Made by a program: the position numbers and the translations under genes. This document shows, piece by piece, positions 25,168 to 33,911 of a stretch of DNA of 35,271 nucleotides; position 1 is the first letter of the stretch, and the number at the start of each line of letters is the position of its first letter. Source of the stretch: Spirochaetaceae bacterium. GTDB taxonomy: Bacteria; Spirochaetota; Spirochaetia; DSM-2461. The stretch spans positions 14,978 through 50,248 of the forward strand of contig JADGDJ010000007.1 of NCBI GenBank assembly GCA_016744925.1, in the 5' to 3' direction. Under the pieces are notes generated by a model. It ran no database searches and was not told the origin of the DNA. It worked only from the letters and a program-made list of their open reading frames with translations.

Positions 25168-25839
25168 CTAACCCTTACTCGGTACAAGTTTTGCAATAAG
25201 AGCGGCAAATCCCTTGATATTTCTACTCTGAATCCATACTTTTCCAGGACCGCTAAATTCGCAGGTAAGCCCCTCTCCCGAAAGAACTGTAGACATGAGA
25301 CCTTTAGCCGCTTTTCGGATTTTATAGTTTACAGTTTCTTCGAAAGCAACCATATGTCCAGTATCGACTATATAAGTCTCTCCAGCGTCCAATTCCTTAA
25401 TAGACACAGCTCCATAACAGCTTAAAAAGAGATCTCCTCTGCCGCTGATCTTCTGCAGAAAAAGACCTTCTCCCGAAACGAGTCCTTTAAGAGATCCCTG
25501 TGTGGATAATTCCAATTCCGGACTGCCGGCAAGATAGGCACCCCCCTGGCAGAAAACAGTTTGTCCACTGATTTTCATATCGATAATATCACCGGGAACT
25601 GGAGGAGCCAGAACAACTTCTCCCGGACTGGAAGCACTGAACTCGGAAGAGAAAAACCCCTCACCTCCAATGGCGGCTTTAAACATACCCCCCAGACCTT
25701 TGCCTGTGGTCCTGGATTTCAGTTCGATCGATGTAGACATGGATACCATAGCTCCCGCTTCGGCTTTAAATGTCTCACCACTGGTAAGTTGCACCTGTAG
25801 AGTTGTGAAAACAGGTCGGTTTTCTATTTTATATTCCAT
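25168..25839 (-). CDS. AIM24/TIGR00266-family protein
   Basis: This 223-aa protein is of usual length for the family. It has the N-terminal EYKIENRPVFTTLQVQL, AEAGAMVSMS (about 27-36), GEGFFSSEF (about 59-67), CQGGAYLAGSPELEL (about 96-110) and GSLKGLVSGEGLFLQKISGRGDLFLSCYG (about 114-142). The fold is a repeated beta structure. The bacterial function is not established. AAGGAG lies about 10 nt before the ATG. It is the first gene of a short operon with cheY and is divergent from lipA. Confidence 0.9.
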   Translation of the reverse strand: MEYKIENRPVFTTLQVQLTSGETFKAEAGAMVSMSTSIELKSRTTGKGLGGMFKAAIGGEGFFSSEFSASSPGEVVLAPPVPGDIIDMKISGQTVFCQGGAYLAGSPELELSTQGSLKGLVSGEGLFLQKISGRGDLFLSCYGAVSIKELDAGETYIVDTGHMVAFEETVNYKIRKAAKGLMSTVLSGEGLTCEFSGPGKVWIQSRNIKGFAALIAKLVPSKG

Positions 25840-25955
25840 ATTTAATTGACTCCTTATTCGGATTTTAATGAATCAAAGAGGGAAAAGCAAAAAAAAGATG
25901 TAGTGCAAAGGCTGAAAATTCGTTATTTTAATAATTGGATTGTACAGGAGCGGAT

Positions 25956-26846
25956 ATGGCGGAATACAAACGAAAACCGGAATGGTTGAGAATCAGAATG
26001 AATACGGGAACTCAGTACCAGGATGTGCGAAAAACCCTAGACAAGAGCAAGCTGACGACGGTCTGCACAGAAGCCAATTGCCCCAATCAACACGAATGCT
26101 GGGGAAGTTACAAAACCGCCACATTTATGGTTCTCGGAGAGATCTGCACAAGAGGATGCCGTTTCTGCTCCGTACAGACGGGAAAACCCGGCCCTGTAGA
26201 TAAAAATGAACCGGTAGACGTCGCCCGGGCTGTAAAAGATCTCCAATTGAAACACGCTGTAATCACTATGGTAACCAGAGATGATCTTGAAGACGGCGGG
26301 GCACAAATTCTGGCCGAAACAGTAACAGCTATCCGTGAGGTCAATCCCGACTGTACAATTGAGGTTCTCTCTTCCGATCTCATAGGAAAAGATGAAAACA
26401 TAAAAATTCTTGCTGATTCACAACCGGAAGTGATCAGCCATAACATAGAGACGGTGAGAAGACTGAAAAAAGAGATCTGCTCAGGAGAGACTTATGAACG
26501 GTCTATTGATGTTCTTAAGATGATGAAAGCCGAGAGCCCTCATTCTGTAGTTAAATCGAGCATTATGATCGGCCTGGGAGAAACCAGAGAGGAAATTCTC
26601 GAAACGATGGACGACCTGCTCGATTGTGGAGTATCCATACTCAACATAGGCCAATATCTACAGCCCACCAAAAAAAACTACCCTGTAGAGTATTACTGGA
26701 CTCCAGAAGAATTTGATGAACTGAAGACAAGAGCCCTCGAAAAGGGATTTATCTTTTGTGAATCCGGTCCTCTTGTCAGGTCGAGCTATCATGCGGGAAA
26801 ACACTATGCCGATTACAAAAAAATTATTTCTCAAGAAGAGAGTTAA
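25956..26846 (+). CDS. lipA: Lipoyl synthase
   Basis: This 296-aa radical SAM enzyme inserts two sulfurs into octanoyl-protein to form lipoyl groups on 2-oxoacid dehydrogenases or the glycine cleavage H protein. The auxiliary cluster motif is C37-x4-C42-x5-C48 and the radical SAM motif C64-x3-C68-x2-C71. The C-terminal RSSY motif (RSSYHAGKH) is also present. The start at 25956 (MAEYKRKPEW) is chosen because AGGAG lies 5 nt before it; a TTG at 25935 would also be in frame. It is divergent from AIM24 and followed after 5 nt by an EamA gene. No lipB or lplA is in the window. Confidence 0.96.
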   Translation: MAEYKRKPEWLRIRMNTGTQYQDVRKTLDKSKLTTVCTEANCPNQHECWGSYKTATFMVLGEICTRGCRFCSVQTGKPGPVDKNEPVDVARAVKDLQLKHAVITMVTRDDLEDGGAQILAETVTAIREVNPDCTIEVLSSDLIGKDENIKILADSQPEVISHNIETVRRLKKEICSGETYERSIDVLKMMKAESPHSVVKSSIMIGLGETREEILETMDDLLDCGVSILNIGQYLQPTKKNYPVEYYWTPEEFDELKTRALEKGFIFCESGPLVRSSYHAGKHYADYKKIISQEES

Positions 26847-26851
26847 TATAA

Positions 26852-27769
26852 ATGAAAAATCAGAAAAAAGCAGTTCTCACAGCTTTGACCGCAGTAATGT
26901 TCTGGGCAACAGTAGCATCAGCTTTCAAAATTGCCTTGAAAGAGATGGATCCCTACCATCTCCTACTCTTATCAACAACATTCTCTACCCTCTTTCTGCT
27001 TATTCTGATGATTTCACGGAAAAAATTCAGCGAACTGAAACAGCTCCCCCGCAAAGATCTACTCTTCTCGGCCCTTGCTGGCTTTTTTAATCCCTTTGCC
27101 TATTATCTTGTACTTTTTAAAAGTTACTCTCTACTTCCGGCACAGATTGCCCAGCCACTGAACTACACCTGGCCCATAATGCTGGTGCTGCTCTCCATCC
27201 CTTTGTTAAGGCAAAAAGCAGATAAAAAGAGTTTTATCGCCCTGTTGATGTGTTTAATCGGGGTTGTTCTCATCTCATCGGGAGGGAAAATAGGCCGCAT
27301 AGAAAATCCCGTCGGTGTATTTCTGGCGCTTTTCAGTGCTGTCATCTGGGGATTCTACTGGATTCTCAACATGAAAGATTCCCGTGATGAATCCGTTAAA
27401 TTATTTCTGAATTTTCTCTTCGGGCTTATTTATATACTGATCTACGGATTAATTTTTGTAGATTTTCAACTGCCCTCACCCAAAGGACTCATGAGCACAG
27501 CTTACGTGGGTATTTTTGAAATGGGACTGACCTTTTTCCTTTGGTCCAAAGCGCTGTCCCTGGCCGAGTCCACTGCATCGGTGAGCACTCTCGCCTATCT
27601 TTCCCCACTATTATCTTTAGTTTTTATTGCCCTGATTCTGGGTGAAGCTATAGAGCTGACCACTGTGGGAGGACTGATCGTTATCATTACAGGAATTCTC
27701 TATCAGAAGGGGATCATTCGATTTCCAGCATCTGCAAACCACAAAAAAAGCCCTCCGAAGGAAGGCTGA
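26852..27769 (+). CDS. EamA/DMT-family transporter, 305 aa
   Basis: This ten-helix inner-membrane protein has two EamA halves: about 5-145 (LTAVMFWATVASAFKIAL, ALAGFFNPFAYYLVLFKSY, AQPLNYTWPIMLVLLS) and 155-295 (FSAVIWGFYWILNMKD, AESTASVSTLAYLSPLLSLVFIALILGEAI). The substrate is unknown. It begins 5 nt after lipA, with GAGAG as a weak ribosome site, so it is in an operon with lipA. Its last codons are written into the hairpin that terminates the opposing nhaC transcript. Confidence 0.92.
   Translation: MKNQKKAVLTALTAVMFWATVASAFKIALKEMDPYHLLLLSTTFSTLFLLILMISRKKFSELKQLPRKDLLFSALAGFFNPFAYYLVLFKSYSLLPAQIAQPLNYTWPIMLVLLSIPLLRQKADKKSFIALLMCLIGVVLISSGGKIGRIENPVGVFLALFSAVIWGFYWILNMKDSRDESVKLFLNFLFGLIYILIYGLIFVDFQLPSPKGLMSTAYVGIFEMGLTFFLWSKALSLAESTASVSTLAYLSPLLSLVFIALILGEAIELTTVGGLIVIITGILYQKGIIRFPASANHKKSPPKEG
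27743..27767 (-). terminator. Rho-independent terminator for nhaC, inside the end of the EamA gene
   Basis: On the minus strand AGCCTTCC and GGAGGGCT form an 8-bp stem with one mismatch and a TTC loop, followed by seven T residues. It ends transcripts from nhaC after the hairpin repeats. The plus strand has no T-run. Confidence 0.8.
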
Positions 27770-27771
27770 TG

Positions 27772-27880
27772 AAATAGCGGGGATGAGATTTTTCATGCTG
27801 CAAGGCAGCCGAAGCGGATAGTACTACTGTTCTTGAGCATTCGACTAATGCTGCCGCAGGAAAAGATCACCCTGCTATTT
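27772..27880. repeat. Long-hairpin repeat element, copy A (109 bp)
   Basis: The ends are imperfect inverted repeats: AAATAGCGGGGATGA... against rc AAATAGCAGGGTGA... (27772 onward with 27880 backward). Inside lies a 55-nt core (27800-27854), including GGATAGTACT-A-CTGT-T-CTTGAG, shared with copy B at 42 of 55 positions. The whole unit can fold as one long hairpin. It has no credible protein frame. Confidence 0.8.
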
Positions 27881-27884
27881 AACT

Positions 27885-27978
27885 GGAGATAGATATCAGC
27901 ACAGGCAAGGCAGAAAAAGAGGATAGTACTGCTGTACTTGAGTTTTTTTCTAACGCCGCTAATGCTGATATATACTCC
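27885..27978. repeat. Long-hairpin repeat element, copy B (94 bp)
   Basis: The ends pair almost perfectly: GGAGATAGATATCAGCA (27885-27901) with TGCTGATATATACTCC (27963-27978), including a perfect 9-bp ATATCAGCA/TGCTGATAT. The core (27905-27959) matches copy A. It abuts the nhaC stop codon (27981-27983). Copies A and B sit in direct orientation and share a core but have different stem sequences. Confidence 0.82.
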
Positions 27979-27980
27979 CA

Positions 27981-29627
27981 TTATTCGGGTTTCTTGCCGA
28001 AAAACTGCACGACAGCCCAAACCAGAGCAACGCCGATAATCAGTGTAATCCAGACCGGAACATGAGCGATACCGACAAGCAGGTAGCCAATAAAGGCAAC
28101 AGCTGCACCTGTGAGAGCATAGGGAACCTGTGTTCTCACGTGGTCAATGTGATCGGAACCGGAAGCCATGGAAGACATTATGGTCGTATCGGAAATAGGA
28201 GAGCAGTGGTCACCAAAAATTGATCCCGAAAGTACAGCACTCAATGATGAAATTACAAGAGGTGCCTGAGCGGGATCGGCTTTTACATAAGCGGCAGCCA
28301 GTGGAACAGCCAGTGGAATAACAATAGCCATAGTTCCCCAGGAAGTACCAGTTGAAAAAGCAACTAGCATGGAAATGAGAAAGACTATTATCGGTATTAT
28401 GCCACCGGGGATAGTATCGGAAACAGCACCGACGAGAAAGTCAGCAGTTCCCACATCGGAAGCGATTCCACCGAGAGACCATGCGAGGATAAGAATGATC
28501 GCAGTGATCAATAGTGATTTTGAACCATTTACAAAAGCATCAAAGACTTCACCAAGAGACATTATTTTCTGAGCCATAGCCATAATACCGGCAACGATAG
28601 CCGCGGTTATAGCACCCCAGATAAGAACGACAGAAGCATCGGCGTTACCGAAGCAGGTCTGTATTCCACTAAATGTATACCAGAGAGTTCCTTCATCACT
28701 GTAGGTGTAACCATTGTACCAGAGTCCGCAAAAAGAGACGATTATCAAGGTAAGGATAGGAACAATAGCATTAGAAGCTCTTAAAGTAATACCCTCTTTG
28801 TATTCCTGACCTTCTGTGACATCACCGGCCATTGGCTGTGCACCATCTCTGAGAACCTGTCCAGTCAGTCTGGCTCTTTTTTCCGCTTTGAGCATGGGGC
28901 CAAAATCACGACCTCTGATTGTGAGCATAAATACGAGAACGAGAGCAAAGATATTGTAGAATGTGTAGGGGATGGTTTTAATGAAAATACCGAAGGCATT
29001 AGCCTCAACTCCCAATTCAGCAAAAGCATCTCCAATGAGCCCGATCTCATAACCGACCCAGGTGGAAATAAATGCAAGACCGACAACTGGAGCTGCCGTT
29101 GAGTCAACGATATAGGCCAGTTTTTCTCTGGATACTTTCATTTTATCCATCAATGGTCGCATTGTGGGACCGACGATCAGCGTATTGGCATAATCATCAA
29201 AAAAGACCACAACACCCATAATCGCAGTGACGACCTGAGCACTTCTGGCAGTTTTCGCTTTTTTGGCAAGAGCTTCAGCTATAGCTTTGGTTCCGCCCAT
29301 TTTATTGACGATTCCTATCATCCCTCCGATTGATAGAGTGAAAATGATGATAGCCGCATTCCAGCCATCAGCCAGAGAACCGACAAGATGAGTGTCCAGT
29401 GTCCTCAGGAAGGCGATAAAGGGGTTACCGTAAATTATAATTGCACCGGAAAAAACACCGAGAAAAAGAGAGAGAATTACCTGTCTGGTAATAAATGCCA
29501 ATGCGATAGCTAATAGAGGCGGTATAAGAGAAATCCATCCATAAGCTGAACCTCCATCACCTTCGGCAAATAAGGCGGCAGCAGGTAAGAAGCTGAGCAA
29601 CAATACTAAGTAAACTTTTTTCTTCAC
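27981..29627 (-). CDS. nhaC: NhaC-family Na+/H+ antiporter
   Basis: This 548-aa polytopic membrane protein has about 12 or more helices. Family segments include VVVFFDDYANTLIVGPTMRP (about 135-155), DSTAAPVVGLAFISTWVGYEIG (about 175-196), FSTGTSWGTMAIVIPLAVPLA (about 430-450) and GSIFGDHCSPISDTTIMSS (about 473-491). These match NhaC-type exchangers, which move Na+ against H+ or organic acids. The start is GTG at 29627 with AAGGAGA 7 nt upstream. The first 22 residues resemble a cleavable signal peptide (LLLSFLPAAALFA), which is unusual for the family. Confidence 0.92.
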   Translation of the reverse strand: MKKKVYLVLLLSFLPAAALFAEGDGGSAYGWISLIPPLLAIALAFITRQVILSLFLGVFSGAIIIYGNPFIAFLRTLDTHLVGSLADGWNAAIIIFTLSIGGMIGIVNKMGGTKAIAEALAKKAKTARSAQVVTAIMGVVVFFDDYANTLIVGPTMRPLMDKMKVSREKLAYIVDSTAAPVVGLAFISTWVGYEIGLIGDAFAELGVEANAFGIFIKTIPYTFYNIFALVLVFMLTIRGRDFGPMLKAEKRARLTGQVLRDGAQPMAGDVTEGQEYKEGITLRASNAIVPILTLIIVSFCGLWYNGYTYSDEGTLWYTFSGIQTCFGNADASVVLIWGAITAAIVAGIMAMAQKIMSLGEVFDAFVNGSKSLLITAIILILAWSLGGIASDVGTADFLVGAVSDTIPGGIIPIIVFLISMLVAFSTGTSWGTMAIVIPLAVPLAAAYVKADPAQAPLVISSLSAVLSGSIFGDHCSPISDTTIMSSMASGSDHIDHVRTQVPYALTGAAVAFIGYLLVGIAHVPVWITLIIGVALVWAVVQFFGKKPE

Positions 29628-29668
29628 AAAATTCTCCTTAAACTTTAAATAATCTAAAAGACATTAGA

Positions 29669-29697
29669 ATTATGCGGTCTGTTTTGAAATTCGGCAA
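29669..29697 (-). promoter_or_regulatory. Promoter for nhaC
   Basis: TTGCCG (29692-29697), a 17-nt spacer and CATAAT (29669-29674) lie on the minus strand about 40 nt before the GTG start. Just upstream is an imperfect dyad around CACC-TCT-GGTG. Confidence 0.45.
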
Positions 29698-29731
29698 TGT
29701 TTTTATCACTACACCAGAGGTGAGTATAGTT

Positions 29732-30655
29732 TTAAAAAACTTTCAAATGAATAATTTTCAGCCCCAACTCACTCTTTTCCTCGGGAAAATCCTCTCCAGG
29801 TCCGAACTCTTTTAAAACTGTATAATTGGTGAGATTTTCATCCAGAAAAGATCGAAACCACTTAAAATCGTGGGTATGGGAGTTAAGACAGGCAAGAATC
29901 TCTCCTTCTCCTCCGAGAAAATCTCCCGATCGTCTTAGAATTTTACCATAATCCCTTTCGAGATTAAAACTGCTCCCCTGGGAAGGAGGCGGGTCAATTA
30001 TAATGAGATCAAAAGGTCCCCTTTTGGATATTTTTCCAAAAGATTTTAATATATTATGACTGAGATAGGACACGGCACTTTTATCGTGATGGTTCAACTC
30101 ATGATTAATTCTGCCTCGGCTGAGGGAATTGCTGTTCATATCCATATTCAGTACAGATTCAGCACCCCCTTCGATTGCGGCAATGGAAAATGCACAGGTA
30201 TAGGAAAATAAATTGAGTACTTTCCAACCGTGACAAATGGATTTTACATAAGAACGGCCTTCTCTCATATCGGGGAATATGCCGGGGTTCTCTCCCTTTG
30301 CCAGAGAGATCGAATATTTCAACTGATTTTCCATTACAATATGATCAGGAGAAAGTTCTCCCGCTGTAATCTCATTTATCCAAGGGGCTTTTACCCTGCT
30401 CTGAAAAACAACACCATCAATACCTTCAAGTTCCATAAAAAGATCGGTCATTTCTTTTTTCCACTGACTATCTCTCTCTTCATAAAGGGTAATCAACAAG
30501 GCGGGAGGAAAGAGATCTACATTGAGAAAATCAAGATTTTTGTATGTACCTCCCCGCCCATGAAACAGTCTTCTCATCTCTTTTGAAGAGTAATTCAAAA
30601 GATTTTTTTCCACTATTTGATATACATTACTAATATCATAGACTTTATCAGCCAT
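29732..30655 (-). CDS. RlmI/RlmK-like class I SAM-dependent methyltransferase
   Basis: This 307-aa protein has a catalytic half from about 140 on: NLFSYTCAFSIAAIEGGAESVLNMDMN (SAM loop and acidic loop, about 147-175), LSRGRINHELN, and motif IV LIIIDPPPSQ (about 217-226). It resembles the C-terminal part of RlmK/RlmL and RlmI, which methylate 23S rRNA bases. The N-terminal 130 residues may bind RNA; no PUA signature is clear. The target base is not certain. It lies upstream of nhaC on the same strand (104-bp gap) and is divergent from the DRTGG gene. GAGGAAA lies 13 nt before the ATG. Confidence 0.85.
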   Translation of the reverse strand: MADKVYDISNVYQIVEKNLLNYSSKEMRRLFHGRGGTYKNLDFLNVDLFPPALLITLYEERDSQWKKEMTDLFMELEGIDGVVFQSRVKAPWINEITAGELSPDHIVMENQLKYSISLAKGENPGIFPDMREGRSYVKSICHGWKVLNLFSYTCAFSIAAIEGGAESVLNMDMNSNSLSRGRINHELNHHDKSAVSYLSHNILKSFGKISKRGPFDLIIIDPPPSQGSSFNLERDYGKILRRSGDFLGGEGEILACLNSHTHDFKWFRSFLDENLTNYTVLKEFGPGEDFPEEKSELGLKIIHLKVF

Positions 30656-30744
30656 ATTCTTTTAATTTCCTCACTTTCGAGATAATTATATCGATTCAGC
30701 TCTTGCAATATAAGGGCGATTATTATTATATATGAGTAGAAACT

Positions 30745-31086
30745 ATGAAAGTAAAAGATATAATAAAAGCAGTAAACGGAAGAGTCATTTGCGGAGACGA
30801 TCTTGAAAAAGATCTCACAACAGGCTGTAGTTCAGATCTGATGAGCGATATTCTGACTCTAGAGCCAGTCAATGCTGTCCTGATAACAGGCCTGGCAAAC
30901 ATCCAGGCTGTTCGAACAGCCGATATGGCTGGAATATCTCATATTCTATTTGTACGGGACAAACAGGTCACTAAGGAAATGATTGATCTTGCCCTCGATT
31001 GCGGAATAACTCTCCTTGAAACAGGTGATTCCATGTTTAATGTATGCGGGCAATTATCTAAAGAAGGGCTTTGCGGCCCCTATTGA
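30745..31086 (+). CDS. Stand-alone DRTGG-domain protein, 113 aa
   Basis: The whole protein matches the DRTGG domain seen in HPr kinase N-termini, in some phosphotransacetylases and beside Fe-Fe hydrogenase genes. Visible features are VNGRVICGDDLEKDLTTGCSSDLMSDIL (about 10-37), VLITGLANIQAVRTADMAGISHILFVRDK (about 46-74) and GITLLETGDSMFNVCGQL (about 88-105). It is cytosolic, with Cys residues near the C-terminus. The family is thought to sense small molecules or regulate partners; its exact role is unknown. No Shine-Dalgarno is clear. It stops 10 nt before the convergent pepF gene. Confidence 0.85.
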   Translation: MKVKDIIKAVNGRVICGDDLEKDLTTGCSSDLMSDILTLEPVNAVLITGLANIQAVRTADMAGISHILFVRDKQVTKEMIDLALDCGITLLETGDSMFNVCGQLSKEGLCGPY

Positions 31087-31096
31087 TGTATTATTT

Positions 31097-32917
31097 CTAT
31101 GAAACAGTCCTGAACCAGGCAGCATAATCTTCACACATTTTTTCAAATCCCTTTTCGGAAGTGCTGATAAGCTCATCTCCGTGAACCATTTTAATAGAAC
31201 AATTGAGATTCACTTCTTCCGATATTTCAGGAATGTTCCTCATCAGATCGATGGAAGCCATAGTCTTTTTTATGTGCTCATCAAGACTTCTATTCACAAG
31301 CCTGCCAGTGGCGCCTGCACTAAATTTCTCACCGGTCATACTCTGTATGAATTCGAGAAATGTTTTGGAATTTCCCGGCTGCCAGTATTTATCCTTCATC
31401 TCTAAGCCAATCTCTTTATTGTCTACGATACGACCGTATTTTTTTAGAAAATACTCTTTCGTCTGATACACCCCCATAATGGCGAGTACATAGGCATGAT
31501 AAGTAGCAGAAGATTCTCCGGAAAGCAGATGGGGTACGGCCAAAGTGGGACGGGGACAGTCAAAACCGAAGAATTCATTCTCTGCGGTTCTCACCGCTTT
31601 AAGGATATTTTTCCCGGTCAATTCCTCATCGGAGAGTTCGTAAATCTGCTTTTCTGCATAAGGTACTACTGAGAGATATCTCAAATTGAACGACATAAAG
31701 CGATTTTCTGATTTCACATACTCTTTGATAATCTCAAGAGGAATTTTATTGCCCTGATCATCCTCTGCATAACGCCAAATCCAGTCGCCGTCTTTAAGAA
31801 GAGAATCCATAAGCATGGACTGAATCTCGGCAAAACCACCAGATGTGGGAGCAAATTCCTGAGAATAACACGGTGAAGGCATATCAACATTCGAGAAATG
31901 AGCTGCGTGCCCTCCTTCATGCATGAGAGTTTTAATCGCTCTCAATCCGCCTCCCGATTGTCCCGGAACAGCATTGGCAGTAAAATTCAACTTAGCGGGA
32001 AGAAATTTTTCCCCGTTGTTGAAAGAGGGAAAAGGGCTGTGCATAAAACCGTTTTCATATTTCCCTTTGCGGGCAACCAGATCGATCTGAATCTGTGCTT
32101 TTTGATAATCAATTCCCATAGCAGCAAAGGATCGTCCCCATCGCAAAAGAGCTTTATCAAAGGCAAAATAGGGCTCCAGTTTGTCCGAAACATCACCTGA
32201 AGCCATAAAACGGACATTCCAGGGACCCACCGATTCTGATTCAGAATCTTTTTTTAGATCTTTAAACGAGTTGAAACAGGCATCAGAAGTATTGTCTTTC
32301 AGTACATCGAGAATTTCGAACAACTGTTTCTTCGACATCCCCTCATTAACCGCTGTTTTGTAATCGTAATAATCTTCGTATCCCAATTTTCTTCCCAACT
32401 TATTTCGTTCTTTAACAAGCTCGATATAGCCATTTTCCAGAACAAAGGTTTCGAGATTTCTCAAACCCGCCCAAGCAGATTGTCTTACAGCTTCATCAGA
32501 ATTATTACCAATTAGCAGAAGCATTTTCCCCATACCCGCTTCGCAGAATTTTCCACTCACCGGATCGGTATAGCCAAGGGGGTAAGATCGTCTCTTCCGT
32601 CCCAGTTCCCCTTCCATAATTATAAGCTTTTTCTGTATTTCAAGAGCTTGCTTGTCTTCTATGGCATTGCATTCAAAGAAATGCTTCCACCCCTTAAGAC
32701 CGGTCCTCTCCCATTGGCTTATATCCTCTTTTGCAAGTTCGTCTCTGATCTGTTTCAGTATTGAACCGTCGGAGATAAAATCGCGTAATAGGCCCTCATA
32801 TTTTTCGAATTCACCATCCACTGAGGAGCTTAGGTTCATATAAGTGGACCAGAAACTCTCCTCTTTTTGTATATGCAGTTTCAAATATTGTTCATTCAGT
32901 TTTTTGTTTAATGACAT
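31097..32917 (-). CDS. M3-family oligoendopeptidase (PepF-like)
   Basis: This 606-aa zinc metallopeptidase has HEGGH (H333, E334, H337) and the third ligand E364 in GGFAEIQSM, 27 residues later. The N-terminal helical part (1-200) and a C-terminal lid enclose the channel, as in oligopeptidase F and thimet-type enzymes. It cleaves short peptides in the cytosol and has no signal peptide. AAGGAAAA lies before the ATG at 32917. It follows dus after 19 nt and is probably cotranscribed with it. Confidence 0.92.
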   Translation of the reverse strand: MSLNKKLNEQYLKLHIQKEESFWSTYMNLSSSVDGEFEKYEGLLRDFISDGSILKQIRDELAKEDISQWERTGLKGWKHFFECNAIEDKQALEIQKKLIIMEGELGRKRRSYPLGYTDPVSGKFCEAGMGKMLLLIGNNSDEAVRQSAWAGLRNLETFVLENGYIELVKERNKLGRKLGYEDYYDYKTAVNEGMSKKQLFEILDVLKDNTSDACFNSFKDLKKDSESESVGPWNVRFMASGDVSDKLEPYFAFDKALLRWGRSFAAMGIDYQKAQIQIDLVARKGKYENGFMHSPFPSFNNGEKFLPAKLNFTANAVPGQSGGGLRAIKTLMHEGGHAAHFSNVDMPSPCYSQEFAPTSGGFAEIQSMLMDSLLKDGDWIWRYAEDDQGNKIPLEIIKEYVKSENRFMSFNLRYLSVVPYAEKQIYELSDEELTGKNILKAVRTAENEFFGFDCPRPTLAVPHLLSGESSATYHAYVLAIMGVYQTKEYFLKKYGRIVDNKEIGLEMKDKYWQPGNSKTFLEFIQSMTGEKFSAGATGRLVNRSLDEHIKKTMASIDLMRNIPEISEEVNLNCSIKMVHGDELISTSEKGFEKMCEDYAAWFRTVS

Positions 32918-32936
32918 GGGTTTTCCTTATGATTTT

Positions 32937-33905
32937 TTAATTATCAAAAATTCTATCAATGCAGTGAATGTATTCATCAAGTTTCACAATTCTCTTCATC
33001 TTTTCAATCTCCCACTTTTTCAGCGGAAAGAGAGATTCCCAAAAAGACCAGTAAGCCTTCATCTTCCCCACGAGAGCTGCTTCTCTTTTGATAATTCCGG
33101 TAAAAGCCTTTAGGAGATCATCGTGAAAAGCTCTAACAGTTACAGCCCTTTCATTATTCACAGCAAAAGTTCCCGACAGAATATTTTTATTAGAGCTCAA
33201 TGATATTTTGATATCCTGAGCCAGAAAGGGATCCCGCAGCAGTTCCCGCCCTAACATCCAGCGATCTATCGATCGATACCGTTTATTCAGCATGTAAAAG
33301 GATGAGCGGCTGATATCTCCATTAAACACAATGGGCATCCTCAAAAGAGCTACCAAATCATCCATCACTTCCAGGTCAACGGGACCTTCGTATTTTTTTA
33401 TTCCCAATCGCGGATGGATGATCACTTCACTTATGGGGTAAGCGTTGAGAATCTGAATCAGGGGATAGATTTCGTTGTGAGAGTTGAGTCCCGTCCGCAT
33501 TTTAACAGAGAGAGGAATATTGATTTTTGAAAATGCTATATCGAGGAATTTTTCAATTTTATCGGGATAGGGAAGTAGTCCACTGCCGCGCCCCTTATTG
33601 ACAACAGCTCTGGCGGGACAGCCCATATTGATGTTAACCGATTGAAAACCCTCGGCTTCCAGAAGATTCACGAGAGCGGCAAAAGCCAGGGGATCTTTAC
33701 CGAGGATTTGAGGTTCCACAGGAATAGATTCGTAAAGTGAGGGAAGTAGAGACTGAATCGCTTTCTTCTTATAAAAGCTGTTCTCTGAAATGACAATAAA
33801 AGGGGAAATCGCCCGATCGACCCCCGAAAAATGTTTAAAATAGACATCGCGGAACGTGCCATCTGTAAAATCCAGCATGGGAGCCATATACAACTGATTA
33901 TTCAT
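32937..33905 (-). CDS. tRNA-dihydrouridine synthase
   Basis: This 322-aa FMN enzyme of the Dus family has N-terminal MAPMLDFTDGTFR, EPQILGKDP (about 64-72), catalytic C96 in NINMGCPA, KMRTG (about 138-142), IHPRLG (about 163-168), VFNGDI and MLGRELLRDPFL (about 217-228). It reduces specific uridines in the D-loop of tRNA. Motifs are closest to the DusB/DusC branch; which positions it modifies is unknown. No Shine-Dalgarno precedes the ATG at 33905; an extended -10 (TGATAGAAT) ends 6 nt before it. It is the first gene of dus-pepF and divergent from the sensor kinase. Confidence 0.93.
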   Translation of the reverse strand: MNNQLYMAPMLDFTDGTFRDVYFKHFSGVDRAISPFIVISENSFYKKKAIQSLLPSLYESIPVEPQILGKDPLAFAALVNLLEAEGFQSVNINMGCPARAVVNKGRGSGLLPYPDKIEKFLDIAFSKINIPLSVKMRTGLNSHNEIYPLIQILNAYPISEVIIHPRLGIKKYEGPVDLEVMDDLVALLRMPIVFNGDISRSSFYMLNKRYRSIDRWMLGRELLRDPFLAQDIKISLSSNKNILSGTFAVNNERAVTVRAFHDDLLKAFTGIIKREAALVGKMKAYWSFWESLFPLKKWEIEKMKRIVKLDEYIHCIDRIFDN

Positions 33906-33911
33906 GGGGAT

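Noticed and set aside
27800-27959. Resemblance of the core GATAGTACT to the 3' half of 5S rRNA
   Set aside because: The rest of 5S rRNA is missing (no CCGAACxxxGAAG core, no helix IV hairpin), so it is at most a chance match.
27793-28020. A 75-codon open frame on the minus strand across both hairpin repeats
   Set aside because: It is simply the repeats and the end of nhaC read in another frame; its two similar halves reflect the repeated DNA. No ribosome site.
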